64,000 nucleotides of DNA. It comes from CBDDIP01 sp965229005 (GTDB lineage: Bacteria; Actinomycetota; Acidimicrobiia; Acidimicrobiales; Ilumatobacteraceae). Within the stretch, counting starts at the first letter, position 1. Each line of letters begins with the position of its first letter. The stretch is taken from positions 3,410,001 to 3,474,000 of the forward strand of contig CBDDIP010000002.1 of NCBI GenBank assembly GCA_965229005.1, in the 5' to 3' direction. A program made the position numbers and the translations under genes. Below are positions 1-8,195 of the stretch, piece by piece. The notes under the pieces were generated by a model. It ran no database searches, was not told the DNA's origin, and was given only the letters and a program-made list of their open reading frames with translations.

Positions 1-472
1 TGGTGTACTCCTCCTCGGTCATGCCCGACGACAGGCCGAGGATCAGATCGGGCTCGAGCGCCGCGATCTGCTCGAAGTTCAACGCGTCGCTGGCGAGCAC
101 CTCGGGCTCGCTGTCGCCGAGCGCCGCCTGCGCCCACGGCCACACGGCGAACGGCTGGTCGCCGTACCAGTCGCGGATGGCAACGGGCTTGACGCCGAGG
201 GCGAGGATCGTGTCCTGATCGGTGAAGCCCACCGAGATCACTCGCTCGGGCGCGGCGTCGATGGTGGTCGAGCCGTACTTGTGGTCGATCGTCACCGGGA
301 ACGCGCCCGCGTCTACGGGGTCGGTGCCGGATGGGTCGGTGCCCGCTGGGTCGGTGGCGGCGGGCGTCGTGCCCGGGTCCGTGTCGGTCGACGTCGTGTC
401 GTCCGATCCGCATGCCCCGAGCACGACGCTCAGGGCCAGGGTGATCGGAACGATCAGTCGGCGCAATCTCAT
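1..472 (-). CDS. Ferric-siderophore ABC transporter substrate-binding lipoprotein, 5' part
   Basis: Only the first 157 codons lie in the window; the gene runs off the left edge. The start ATG at 472 opens a lipoprotein signal with a lipobox LGAC (Cys about residue 21), then an Asp/Thr/Pro-rich linker to about residue 55. The mature part carries APERVISVGFTDQDTILALG, which is typical of FecB/FhuD-type periplasmic binding proteins, and later EPDLILGLSSGM. The role inferred is capture of ferric siderophore outside the membrane for the importer encoded just upstream (ATPase 532-1398, two permeases). It is the last gene of that group on the minus strand and has its own iron-box-like palindrome 18 bp before the start codon. 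Substrate is not readable. Family length is about 320-350 aa, so roughly half is missing. Confidence 0.88.
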   Translation of the reverse strand, partial: MRLRRLIVPITLALSVVLGACGSDDTTSTDTDPGTTPAATDPAGTDPSGTDPVDAGAFPVTIDHKYGSTTIDAAPERVISVGFTDQDTILALGVKPVAIRDWYGDQPFAVWPWAQAALGDSEPEVLASDALNFEQIAALEPDLILGLSSGMTEEEYT

Positions 473-489
473 CAGGGATCCTCGATTCG

Positions 490-512
490 TCAGGGTTGTT
501 AACCAACCCTAA
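490..512. promoter_or_regulatory. Iron-box-like inverted repeat before the binding-protein gene
   Basis: On the minus strand the site reads TTAGGGTTG-N5-CAACCCTGA, with nine-base arms and one mismatch. It starts 18 bp upstream of the binding-protein ATG (472) and sits between it and the ATPase stop (532). It resembles the DtxR/IdeR iron box (TTAGG...CC half-sites) and lies in an iron-uptake locus, so repression by an iron-loaded DtxR-type regulator is likely. The half-site CAACCCTAA recurs exactly at 3518-3526 at the head of the operon. The regulator itself is not in the window. Confidence 0.55.
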
Positions 513-531
513 CTGCTCGCAGTAAGCAGGA

Positions 532-1398
532 TCAACCTTGACCGACGCGCAAGTGGCGCCCGATCGGCACGACCATCGGTGTGCCGGAGACCGGGTCGTC
601 GAGCACGCGGCAGTCGAGGCCGAACACGTCGCGCACCAGCGTCTCGGTGACCACCTCCGCGGGCGGGCCTTCGGCCACCAGCCTGCCGTCGCGCAGCGCC
701 ACCAGGTGATGGCTGTACCGGCAGGCGTGGTTGAGGTCGTGCAGCACCAGCACGATCGTGCGGCCGTCGCGCTGGTTGAGGTCGACGAGGAGATCCAGCA
801 CCTCCACCTGATGAGCCAGATCGAGGTAGGTGGTCGGCTCGTCGAGCAGCATCAGGTCGGTGCCCTGCGCCAGCGTCATCGCGATCCACACCCGCTGGCG
901 CTGCCCGCCGGAGAGCTCGTCGACAGCGCGCGTGGCCAGGTCCAGCGTGCCCGTTGCCTCCATCGCCCCGGTGATCACGGCTTCATCCTCAGCCGTCCAC
1001 TGACGGAACCACTTCTGGTGGGGGTAGCGGCCGCGCGACACCAGGTCCGTGACGGTGATTCCCTCGGGCGCCGTCGGCGACTGCGGCAGGATCCCCAGCT
1101 TCGTGGCCACCGCACGGGTGGACATCCGTTGGATCGACTCGCCGTCGAGCAGCACCGTGCCTGCCTTCGGCGAGAGCAGCCGAGCCAGAGCCCGCAACAG
1201 GGTCGACTTGCCGCACGCGTTCGCCCCGACGATGCACGTGATCTTTCCCGGCGGGATCGCCACGGTCAGGTCGCGCGCGACGACGCGGTCGTCGTACGCC
1301 AGCGTCAGCGAGTCGGCGAGCAGCGTGGGAGGGCGAGCGGCACGGGCGGATGTGGTCAGGCTCGTCATCAGGTTCCGATCGATCAGGTCTGGCGTCAT
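532..1398 (-). CDS. Ferric-siderophore ABC transporter ATP-binding protein (FecE/FhuC type)
   Basis: Cytoplasmic ATPase of the iron importer, 288 aa. Walker A GANACGKST is at about 58-66, the Q-loop Gln at about 106, signature LSGGQ at 162-166, Walker B DLMLLDEPT at 181-189 and the switch His at about 220. The region GILPQSPTAPEGITV and the motif HDLNHACRYS are typical of the FecE/FhuC branch. The ATG at 1398 overlaps the upstream permease stop by four bases (ATGA), which argues against longer N-terminal extensions and suggests translational coupling. A second Met ten codons in (MTSLTT) is a possible alternative start. It should pair with the two FecCD permeases encoded upstream. Confidence 0.93.
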   Translation of the reverse strand: MTPDLIDRNLMTSLTTSARAARPPTLLADSLTLAYDDRVVARDLTVAIPPGKITCIVGANACGKSTLLRALARLLSPKAGTVLLDGESIQRMSTRAVATKLGILPQSPTAPEGITVTDLVSRGRYPHQKWFRQWTAEDEAVITGAMEATGTLDLATRAVDELSGGQRQRVWIAMTLAQGTDLMLLDEPTTYLDLAHQVEVLDLLVDLNQRDGRTIVLVLHDLNHACRYSHHLVALRDGRLVAEGPPAEVVTETLVRDVFGLDCRVLDDPVSGTPMVVPIGRHLRVGQG

Positions 1399-2456
1399 CC
1401 GGCACGCCCGACGCGGTTCGCTCTGGCCAGCAGCCACAGCAGGTAGGGCGCTCCGAGCACGCTGGTGATGACCCCCACCGGCAGTTCGCGTGGGGCGAAG
1501 AGCCGTCGGGCGATCAGGTCCGAGACCACCAGCAGCAACGCACCCATCAATGCCGCAGGCAGGATGGTCAACGAGCTGCGCACGAGGCGGCGGGCGATGG
1601 GCGGGGCGACGAACGCGACGAACGTGATCGGGCCGGCCGCAGCGACGGACACCGCGGACAGCAGCACGGCAACGACGATCAGCGCGGCGCGGGCCCGTTC
1701 GACGCGGACGCCGAGGCCCTTGGCGGTGTCGTCGCCGAGTTGCATCGCCCGCAGCGGACGAACCAGGACGAGACCGATCGGAACGAGGACGACGCACGCC
1801 ACGGCGATCTCGCGAACGTTGGTCCAGGTGCGCCCGTTGAGGCTGCCCGTCAGCCACACCGTCGCCTTCTGCGCGTCGTAGATCTCAGCGCGAGTGAGCA
1901 GGTAGGAGATCACCGACGTGCACATCGCACCGATGCCGATGCCGACGAGCACGAGCCGGTAGGGGGAGACGCCGCGCTTGTAAGCGAGGCCGTAGAGCAA
2001 GGTCGCGGTGACCAGCGCGCCGACCAGCGCGCCCGTGGTGACCATTGCGGCGCTGCCGCCGACGACGACGATCACGAACACTGCCGAGGCGGACGCGCCG
2101 GTGGTGATCCCGATCACGTCCGGGCTGGCGAGCGGGTTGCCGGCCAGGCTCTGGAAGATCGCACCGGACATGCCGAACGCTGCGCCGACGAGCACGGCGG
2201 TGATCGCCCGCGGCAGACGGAGCTCACCGATGATGAAGTCGGCTCGTCCGCTTCCGTTGCCGAAGATCGCCGGGATGACGTCGGACACCGGGATCGAGAA
2301 GTCGCCGACGCTCAGTGACCAGCAGAAGATGATCGCGATGAGCACGGCCAGCAGCGAGCCGACGGCGACGGACCGAGCCATGCTGCGCCGTCGCAGTCCG
2401 GCCACCGTCGGTCGCGTCCGCCTGTCGAGCTCGGCGTCGATGTCGAGGACGGTCAC
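1395..2456 (-). CDS. Ferric-siderophore ABC transporter permease (FecCD family), second subunit
   Basis: Integral membrane subunit of about 353 aa with many hydrophobic segments. It has the FecCD signatures RLPRAITAVLVGAAFGMSGA and GNPLASPDVIGITTGAS near residues 75-115, and the C-terminal ISDLIARRLFAPRELPVGVI motif-like segment near 320. The start chosen is GTG at 2456, whose GTGA overlaps the stop of the first permease. This places a short charged cytoplasmic leader (VTVLDIDAELDRRTR) before the first helix. Two adjacent FecCD permeases normally form a heterodimeric channel. The arrangement permease-permease-ATPase-binding protein, with four-base overlaps, indicates one transcript on the minus strand. 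Confidence 0.92.
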   Translation of the reverse strand: MTVLDIDAELDRRTRPTVAGLRRRSMARSVAVGSLLAVLIAIIFCWSLSVGDFSIPVSDVIPAIFGNGSGRADFIIGELRLPRAITAVLVGAAFGMSGAIFQSLAGNPLASPDVIGITTGASASAVFVIVVVGGSAAMVTTGALVGALVTATLLYGLAYKRGVSPYRLVLVGIGIGAMCTSVISYLLTRAEIYDAQKATVWLTGSLNGRTWTNVREIAVACVVLVPIGLVLVRPLRAMQLGDDTAKGLGVRVERARAALIVVAVLLSAVSVAAAGPITFVAFVAPPIARRLVRSSLTILPAALMGALLLVVSDLIARRLFAPRELPVGVITSVLGAPYLLWLLARANRVGRAG

Positions 2457-3511
2457 AGCGAAGCCAGCTTGCGGCGGCGCACGAGCGCGATGAAGAACGG
2501 GGCGCCGATGATCGCGGTGATGATGCCGACCTGGATCTCGCCCGGACGAGCGACGAGTCGACCGACGATGTCGCTGCCGAGCAGGAGCACGGGAGCGAGC
2601 ACCGCCGAGTACGGCAGCACCCACCGGTAATCCGGTCCGGTGATCGCTCGAGCGATGTGCGGCACGGTCAGCCCGACGAACCCGATCGGTCCGGCGACTG
2701 CCGTCGCAGCGCCGACCAGCACGACCACGGACGTCGACGCGAACAGCCGTGCCAGGCCGACCCGCTGTCCGAGCGAACGAGCGACGTCATCGCCGAGGGC
2801 AAGCGCGTTGAGCACTCGTCCCGATGCCAGCGCCATCACCGACCCGACGATGATGAACGGGGCGATCTGGCGCACCACGGTCATCGGTCGGCCGGCGAGC
2901 GAACCGACCACCCAGAAGCGGAACTCGTCCAGCGTCTGCACGTCGAGCAGCAGGATCGACTGGGTGATCGACACGAGGAGCGCCGTCATGGCAGCGCCGG
3001 CAAGGGCGAGCTTCACGGGCGTGGCTCCTTCGCGACCCAGCGACCCGAGGAGGTACACCACCACGAACGAGACGGCAGCGCCGGCGAACGCCAGCCACAC
3101 GTAGCCGAGGAGCGACGAGATCCCGAGGCTGTAGATGCCGACGACTACGAACAGCCCGGCACCGGCTTCGACGCCGAGGATGCCGGGGTCGGCGAGCGGG
3201 TTGCGGGCGACGCCCTGCATCACCGCGCCCGCCAGCCCGAGCGCTGCGCCGACCAGCACGCCGAGCACGGTTCGCGGCACTCGCAGGCGGCGGATGATGA
3301 GGTGCTCGTTGTCGGTGCCGTTGAAGTTCGTGAACGCGTCGACGACCTTGCCGACGGAGATCGGCTTGGCCCCGAGGGCGATGCTGGCGACGACGACGAC
3401 GAACAGGAGGAGGCACGCCGCGACGAGTCCTGCAGCGAGGGTGGCGCCGCTGCGCGACGAGTGCGATGAACGTGCGTCGGCCTCCACTCGTCGGCCCACC
3501 TTCAGCATCAT
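2453..3511 (-). CDS. Ferric-siderophore ABC transporter permease (FecCD family), first subunit
   Basis: First gene of the importer operon, about 352 aa. Typical FecCD motifs are RLRVPRTVLGVLVGAALGLA and RNPLADPGILGVEAGAGL in the first third, and GPIGFVGLTVPHIAR near residue 270. The N-terminus holds a cytoplasmic Arg/Ser-rich stretch, then a long helix ending in ASIALGAKPISV. The start is uncertain. ATG 3511 gives MMLKVGRR and lies six bases from an iron-box half-site, which would make the transcript nearly leaderless. A more distant ATG at 3556 would run across that site and is less likely. It diverges from the GNAT-fusion gene starting at 3580. Confidence 0.9.
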   Translation of the reverse strand: MMLKVGRRVEADARSSHSSRSGATLAAGLVAACLLLFVVVVASIALGAKPISVGKVVDAFTNFNGTDNEHLIIRRLRVPRTVLGVLVGAALGLAGAVMQGVARNPLADPGILGVEAGAGLFVVVGIYSLGISSLLGYVWLAFAGAAVSFVVVYLLGSLGREGATPVKLALAGAAMTALLVSITQSILLLDVQTLDEFRFWVVGSLAGRPMTVVRQIAPFIIVGSVMALASGRVLNALALGDDVARSLGQRVGLARLFASTSVVVLVGAATAVAGPIGFVGLTVPHIARAITGPDYRWVLPYSAVLAPVLLLGSDIVGRLVARPGEIQVGIITAIIGAPFFIALVRRRKLASL

Positions 3512-3517
3512 GGAAAG

Positions 3518-3526
3518 CAACCCTAA
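3518..3526. promoter_or_regulatory. Iron-box half-site at the head of the siderophore operon
   Basis: The nonamer CAACCCTAA matches 504-512 in the palindrome before the binding-protein gene. Here the second arm is degenerate. It lies in the 68-bp divergent gap between the first permease and the GNAT-fusion gene, just before the permease start codon. A DtxR/IdeR-type regulator controlling both ends of the operon is an inference. Confidence 0.35.
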
Positions 3527-3579
3527 CAACCGCGCGCACCTCATCGCCAACGCCACAGGGACGCCGTAGGGTTCGGGCG

Positions 3580-6102
3580 ATGACCCCGTGGGCCGCAGAC
3601 GTGGTGCTCGGCGACGGCGAGAGCGTGCACGTGCGCCCGATCACGCCGGCCGACGCAGCCGGCCTCGTCGCGCTCCACGATCGGCAGTCACGCGAGAGCC
3701 TGTATCGGCGGTACTTCTCCCCCAAGCGCAACCTGAGCGAAGCCGAGCAGGAGCACTTCACCACCGTGGACATGCACGATCGCGCCGGCCTCGTGGTGGA
3801 ACGTCACGGGGAGCTGATCGCCTGGGCGAGCTACGAGCGCTGGGCCGGCCGTGACGACGCCGACTCCGCGTTCCTCGTCGACGATGCGCACCACGGCAAG
3901 GGCATCGCCACACTGCTGCTGGAGCACCTCGCCGCCATCGCCCGCTCGAACGGGATCCAACGGTTCACCGCGGAGGTGCTGGCCGACAACCGACCGATGC
4001 TCGCCGTGTTCGCCCGCGCCGGATGGCCACTGCAACGTCACTACGACAGCGGCGTGATCGACCTCGAGTTCGATCTCGCCGACACCTCGACGTTCATCGA
4101 CTCGGTCGAGCGGCGAGAGCATCGCGCCGACAGCCGAGCGATGGCCCGCCTGTTGCTGCCGCGTTCGATCGCCGTGGTCGGTGCCAGCGATCGGGCCGGC
4201 TCCGTCGGCGCCGCGCTCTGGCACAACGTCACGGCTGCGGCCAACGGGCCGGTCCATGCGGTGAACCCGAGCCACACGTCCATCGGCGACGTCGTCTGCC
4301 ATCCGACGCTGGTCTCGATCGGCGAAGACGTCTCCCTGGCCGTGATCGCGGTGCCGGCGGCAGCGCTGGAGTCAGCGATCGACGACTGCATCGCCGCCCG
4401 AGTTCGCGGCGCGCTCGTCGTGACGGCGGTCGACGGCGCCGACATCGACCTCGACGCGCTGGTGGCCAGGGCGCGCCGTTCCGGGGTTCGCCTGGTCGGA
4501 CCATCGAGCATGGGCATCGCCACCTCGCGAGACGACGTCGGCTTGCAAGCGTCGCTGATCCCGGTGCACCTGATGCACGGCAAGGTCGCCGTGTCGATGC
4601 AGTCCGGTTCGTTGGGTGCGTCGCTGCTTCGCCACGCGGAACGGCTGCGACTCGGGCTGTCCTGGTTCGTATCGCTCGGCGACCGCAGCGACGTCTCCGG
4701 CAACGACCTGCTCCAGTTCTGGGACGACGACGACACCACGACCGTCATCGCCATGTACACCGAGACGTTCGGCAACCCGCGCAAGTTCGCACGCATCGCA
4801 CGGCGCGTCTCGCTGCGCAGGCCGATCGTTGCCGTCCGCACCGGCGCCGCGGCGATCGGCCCGTCAGGTGAAGCGATGTACCAACAGGCCGGGTTGATCG
4901 AGGTGCCGACGGTGCGAGCGCTGCTGGACACCGTCCGCGTGCTCGCCGACCAGCCCATCCCGTCCGGGCCGCGAGTAGCCGTGTTGAGCAACTCGCGCTC
5001 GCCTGCGACGTTGGCGCGTGCTGCGGTCGAGGCCGCAGGGCTCGTGCCGGTCGACGGTCCGATGGTCATCGACTGGCAGGCCACACCGGCCGACTACGAG
5101 TCTGCGGTCGGCGCGGCACTGTCCGACGACGGCGTCGACGCGGTGCTCGTGATCCACGCTCCCCCACTGGCTGATGCGGCCGCGCCGACGGAAGAGATCG
5201 ACCGCGCTGCAACCGGCAGCACCAAGCCGATCGTCGCCGTGCTGCTCGGCGGCGGCGACGGGCCGCTCCGCCGTGGCTCGGCCGTGCCCGCGTTCACCTT
5301 TCCTGAGGCAGCTGCGGCGGTGCTCGGTCGGGCGTACGCCTACGGGCGATGGCGCGAGCAGGAAGGCCCGCTGGCACCCACGCCATACGGGGACGTCGAT
5401 GCACTGGCCGCGAGTGCGGTCATCGGCGAGGCGATGGCTGCGAACGAGGAGTCGCTCGATCATGCGCAGGTGGCCGCGCTGCTCGAGTCCTACGGGTTGC
5501 GGGCGCCGCACGGTGCGTGCGTTCCCGCGGACGAGGCCGTTGGCGCGGCCGATCTCATCGGCTTCCCGGTCGCGGTGAAGGCGACGCAACGGCACCTCGG
5601 TCGATCGTTGCGGTCCGGCGTCGCGCTCGACCTCCCCGACCCTGCGTCCGTGCGCGACGCGATCACCGCGATGCGCGACGCGATCGGCGCCGATGCCGAC
5701 GTGGTGGTCGTCCAGTCGATGGTGCAGCCGGGAGTCGATCTACGTGTGCGGTGCACGGTCGACGAGCGCATCGGACCGTTGATCAGCGTCGGGCTCGGCG
5801 GACGCCAGGTCGACCTCCTGCGAGACGAGCCGATCCGGCTCGCTCCCCTGTCGCTCGCGTCGGCGACGTCGCTCATCAACGGTTCGCGTGCCGGCGATGC
5901 GCTGCGCGAAGCGGGCATCGGCATCGAGGCGGTGGCCGAGGTGATCGTCCGCCTCGGCCAGTTGGCCGACGAGCATCCGGAGATCGCCTCCATCGACGTC
6001 AATCCGTTGATGGTCAGCAGCGAGGCGTCCTGGCTCACCGACGTCCACGTTCGCATCGCTCGTCGCGACGCAGTGGTGTCGCCGTTGCGCCGCATCGACT
6101 GA
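3580..6102 (+). CDS. GNAT acetyltransferase fused to NDP-forming acyl-CoA synthetase-like domains (Pat-like)
   Basis: 840 aa. Residues about 15-165 form a GNAT domain with acetyl-CoA loop HHGKGIATLL (104-113). It is followed by a CoA-binding/Rossmann domain (GASDRAGSVG, about 201-210), succinyl-CoA-ligase-like domains and a C-terminal ATP-grasp-like domain (about 610-840, IASIDVNPLMV). The parts match the Pat protein-lysine acetyltransferases, where an ADP-forming acetyl-CoA synthetase-like half senses ligands and GNAT modifies targets such as acyl-CoA synthetases; here GNAT is N-terminal. Where active synthetases carry a phosphorylated His in a SHTG loop, this protein reads AAAIGPSGEAMYQQAG with no His, so the large half is probably regulatory. 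Start ATG 3580 excludes an Arg-rich leader overlapping the upstream gene. Confidence 0.85.
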   Translation: MTPWAADVVLGDGESVHVRPITPADAAGLVALHDRQSRESLYRRYFSPKRNLSEAEQEHFTTVDMHDRAGLVVERHGELIAWASYERWAGRDDADSAFLVDDAHHGKGIATLLLEHLAAIARSNGIQRFTAEVLADNRPMLAVFARAGWPLQRHYDSGVIDLEFDLADTSTFIDSVERREHRADSRAMARLLLPRSIAVVGASDRAGSVGAALWHNVTAAANGPVHAVNPSHTSIGDVVCHPTLVSIGEDVSLAVIAVPAAALESAIDDCIAARVRGALVVTAVDGADIDLDALVARARRSGVRLVGPSSMGIATSRDDVGLQASLIPVHLMHGKVAVSMQSGSLGASLLRHAERLRLGLSWFVSLGDRSDVSGNDLLQFWDDDDTTTVIAMYTETFGNPRKFARIARRVSLRRPIVAVRTGAAAIGPSGEAMYQQAGLIEVPTVRALLDTVRVLADQPIPSGPRVAVLSNSRSPATLARAAVEAAGLVPVDGPMVIDWQATPADYESAVGAALSDDGVDAVLVIHAPPLADAAAPTEEIDRAATGSTKPIVAVLLGGGDGPLRRGSAVPAFTFPEAAAAVLGRAYAYGRWREQEGPLAPTPYGDVDALAASAVIGEAMAANEESLDHAQVAALLESYGLRAPHGACVPADEAVGAADLIGFPVAVKATQRHLGRSLRSGVALDLPDPASVRDAITAMRDAIGADADVVVVQSMVQPGVDLRVRCTVDERIGPLISVGLGGRQVDLLRDEPIRLAPLSLASATSLINGSRAGDALREAGIGIEAVAEVIVRLGQLADEHPEIASIDVNPLMVSSEASWLTDVHVRIARRDAVVSPLRRID

Positions 6103-6201
6103 CTCGCCCTCGTGGGTCAGCCCGATCGTGGGAGCTGGGTTGACGGTGCGAACGGTCGGGTACCGAGCAGACACGGGCTCACACGAGGAGGATCTCGACG
6201 A

Positions 6202-6516
6202 ATGGATGACACAGCGATTGCCCCGACGTTCACCGACCATGACGTGCTCGACGAGAAGGGCGAGCGCATCGGCAAGGTGGTGGACCTCATCTCCGACAGC
6301 AGCACCCTCGAGCCGCGCTGGCTCGTCGTCGACCCCGGCGTGCTGCGCTCGAGCCACATGTTGCCCGTCGAGGGTTCGTACCGCACCGAAGCCGGCGACA
6401 TCGTCACCTGCTTCAGCAAGGACCTCGTGATGCACGCCCCGCACGCCCCGAAGGACCGAGCGGTCAGCCGCTCCTTCGAACAGGAAGTATCGGGCTACTA
6501 CGGGATCCCCGACTGA
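6202..6516 (+). CDS. PRC-barrel domain protein
   Basis: 104 aa, soluble. The N-terminal half (DVLDEKGERIGKVVDLISD, about residues 14-32, then RWLVVDPG) is a PRC-barrel fold, as in photosynthetic reaction-centre H subunits and RimM. The remainder is a charged tail ending GYYGIPD. ATG 6202 is preceded by a good ribosome site (GAGGAGG, about 10 bases upstream). Free-standing PRC-barrel proteins are common in actinobacteria and often linked to stress, but no specific function can be read here. It follows the GNAT fusion by 99 bp on the same strand and ends at a strong hairpin. Confidence 0.8.
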   Translation: MDDTAIAPTFTDHDVLDEKGERIGKVVDLISDSSTLEPRWLVVDPGVLRSSHMLPVEGSYRTEAGDIVTCFSKDLVMHAPHAPKDRAVSRSFEQEVSGYYGIPD

Positions 6517-6545
6517 GTCGGATCGAGCGGCAACTCAGTCAGGTC

Positions 6546-6586
6546 GCTGCCAACGTCGATCGCTCCCCGCGATCGACGTTGGCAGC
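6546..6586. terminator. Bidirectional hairpin between convergent genes
   Basis: Perfect inverted repeat with 18-bp arms GCTGCCAACGTCGATCGC and a 5-base loop TCCCC. It lies between the PRC-barrel gene (ends 6516, +) and the NTF2-like gene (ends 6603, -). There is no T-tract on either strand, but the stem is very stable and the position fits a two-way terminator. Confidence 0.7.
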
Positions 6587-6602
6587 ACACTCGCGCCCGC
6601 GG

Positions 6603-6953
6603 TCAGGGCAACCAGTCACCTTCGCCCGGTACGGCGTTCCAGACCTCTGCGATCTGATCATCCTCGAAGCGGAAGACCTCGATCGCTGCGTTCACGTTCT
6701 CGCCGACGGTGAAGGTGTAGGCCACCGTGATGCAGTCGTCGCCGTGCTCCCACATCCACGCGTTGGCCAGACGCAGACCGGGGAACTGAGCGTGTGCCGC
6801 CCAGAAACGACGCTCGTTCTCGTCGAGTGAGATCGACACCGTCGAACCGGGATCGTGGCGGATGCATCCGTCGACGATCATCGACCGGAACCCCGTGACG
6901 TCACCATCGTTCCAGTACGCGGTGTACCGCTCGATGAGCGCCGGTCGATCCAC
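6603..6953 (-). CDS. NTF2-like (SnoaL-fold) protein
   Basis: About 116 aa from GTG 6953 (MDRPALIERYTAYWNDGD). The pattern of an N-terminal helix, a buried acid pair and the C-terminal FRFEDDQIAEVWNAVPG is characteristic of the NTF2/SnoaL superfamily, which includes small isomerases, hydrolases and binding proteins. Substrate is unknown. An upstream ATG at 7031 would add 26 residues of unconserved-looking sequence and leave only eight bases to the divergent methyltransferase start, so GTG 6953 is preferred. The 3' end faces the strong hairpin at 6546-6586. Confidence 0.75.
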   Translation of the reverse strand: MDRPALIERYTAYWNDGDVTGFRSMIVDGCIRHDPGSTVSISLDENERRFWAAHAQFPGLRLANAWMWEHGDDCITVAYTFTVGENVNAAIEVFRFEDDQIAEVWNAVPGEGDWLP

Positions 6954-7039
6954 GAGGCGAACGTAGCAGTCGGTCGCCACACGATCCGAGGGACCGGAAA
7001 TGGCTTGTTGCGCGCCTCCCGAGCTGTTCAAGTGAGCCG

Positions 7040-7774
7040 ATGCAGGGATACGAACCGGTCATGAGCTTCCTCACCGACGCCGCCGCGGTGTACGACGCGG
7101 AGGAGATCCGTGGCGACGAGCTCGAGACGGTCGACTTCCTGGCCCGACTGGCAGGCGCCGGTCCTGTACTGGAGCTGGCGATCGGCACCGGCCGCATCGC
7201 GCTGCCGCTCGCCGCTCGTGGGGTGCGCGTCGACGGCATCGACCTGTCGCCGGCGATGGTCGAGCAGCTGCGGGCCAAGCCGGGCGGCGCGGATCTTGCC
7301 GTGAGCATCGGCGACTTCGCAGCAGTCGATGTGCCCGGTGAGTACTCGTTGATCTACGTGGTCTTCAACACCATGTTCAACCTGCTGACGCAGGACGATC
7401 AGGTGCGCTGCTTCGAGAACGTCGCTGCGCACCTCACTGCCGACGGGGTGTTCGTGATCGAGGCGTTCGTGCCGTCGTACCTCTACCGGCTGCGCGGAGA
7501 TCAGTACGTCGATGCCGAGGCGATCGAGCCCCACGTCGTCACGCTCGATGTCGGCAGGCACGACCCGGTCAACCAGATCCTCGACGAGAGCCACGTGCGC
7601 CTCTCGAACCAGGGCGTTCAGGTGCACCCGATCGTGTGCCGGTACTGCTGGCCGAGCGAGCTCGACCTGATGGCCCGCATCGCCGGCCTCCGGCTGCACG
7701 ACCGCTGGGGCGGCTGGCGCGGCGAGCCGTTCACGGCGCAGAGCGAGCGGCACATCTCCGTCTACGGCCGCTGA
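7040..7774 (+). CDS. Class I SAM-dependent methyltransferase
   Basis: 244 aa. The SAM-binding motif I VLELAIGTGRIALPLA is at about residues 43-58, followed by the acidic strand VDGIDLSPAMVEQL and motif-like IYVVFNTMFNLLTQ. This matches the Methyltransf_25-type Rossmann family. The acceptor substrate cannot be read. Two candidate starts are ATG 7040 and ATG 7061 (MSFLTDAAAVYD); the second would shorten the protein by seven residues and matches how relatives begin. It is divergent from the NTF2-like gene. Confidence 0.82.
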   Translation: MQGYEPVMSFLTDAAAVYDAEEIRGDELETVDFLARLAGAGPVLELAIGTGRIALPLAARGVRVDGIDLSPAMVEQLRAKPGGADLAVSIGDFAAVDVPGEYSLIYVVFNTMFNLLTQDDQVRCFENVAAHLTADGVFVIEAFVPSYLYRLRGDQYVDAEAIEPHVVTLDVGRHDPVNQILDESHVRLSNQGVQVHPIVCRYCWPSELDLMARIAGLRLHDRWGGWRGEPFTAQSERHISVYGR

Positions 7775-7909
7775 CCTCGTCGCCCAGAAATCGGCGAACC
7801 ACCCGTCGACGAGTCACGTAGGTTGCGTTCATGGACATCACCTCGGCATTCGACGCCAGCGCCGACGCGCTGCTGCGCGGCCGATGGTCGGCATCCAACG
7901 CCACCACTT

Positions 7910-7982
7910 GCGGGTGATGCAACGGCAGCAGGCCCGGCTCCAAACCGGCGCCATCAGGGTTCGACTCCCTGCACTCGTGCCA
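7910..7982 (+). tRNA. Candidate tRNA-Trp (anticodon CCA), atypically compact
   Basis: The 73 bases fold as a tRNA. A 7-bp acceptor stem (GCGGGTG with CACTCGT, two G-T pairs) is followed by discriminator G and an encoded CCA (7980-7982). The T-arm is perfect (CAGGG-TTCGACT-CCCTG). The anticodon loop CTCCAAA gives anticodon CCA (Trp) on a stem with four pairs and one C-C mismatch. The D-arm is short (TGC-AACGGCA-GCA) and one or two linker bases are missing, as in some phage-like or degenerate tRNAs. The 5' end overlaps a 28-codon reading frame (7831-7917) that is probably not a gene. It may be a functional extra tRNA, a decayed one, or an attachment-site remnant. Confidence 0.55.
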
Positions 7983-8195
7983 CGCCGAGACTGCGGTCCT
8001 TACCCGTCTCCATTGTTTCTGAAACCACGAACTCGTGAGACCTCATTTGACATTTCACCGGCACGGGTGAATCCGAGATTGTTTTGGTCCTGCGCGCTTC
8101 CTGTAACGAACAAGTGACGGATGGACGGAGCGACCCGTTGTTCGTAGCTGACGTGTGGCGGGTCGCTTCGATCCCCGACGACAGGAGCAACCCAC
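7983..8195 (+). promoter_or_regulatory. Leader region of the ferritin-like operon with a 9-bp hairpin
   Basis: The stretch 7775-8195 has no convincing protein gene. After the tRNA-like element it is less GC-rich than its neighbours. It holds the small hairpin TTCACC-N6-GGTGAA (about 8056-8073) and a longer one at 8129-8167 with perfect arms AGCGACCCG and CGGGTCGCT. The ribosome site AGGAG (about 8182) lies eight bases before the ferritin-like ATG (8196). A promoter is presumably here, but no clear -35/-10 pair could be assigned. Confidence 0.4.

Noticed and set aside
3512..3556. Upstream start ATG 3556 for the first siderophore permease
   Set aside because: The extra residues are not membrane-like or conserved in style, and the start would lie upstream of the iron-box half-site.
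7831..7917. 28-codon reading frame starting ATG 7831
   Set aside because: No ribosome site, no homologue recognised, and it ends inside the tRNA-like element. A truncated gene start is possible but unsupported.
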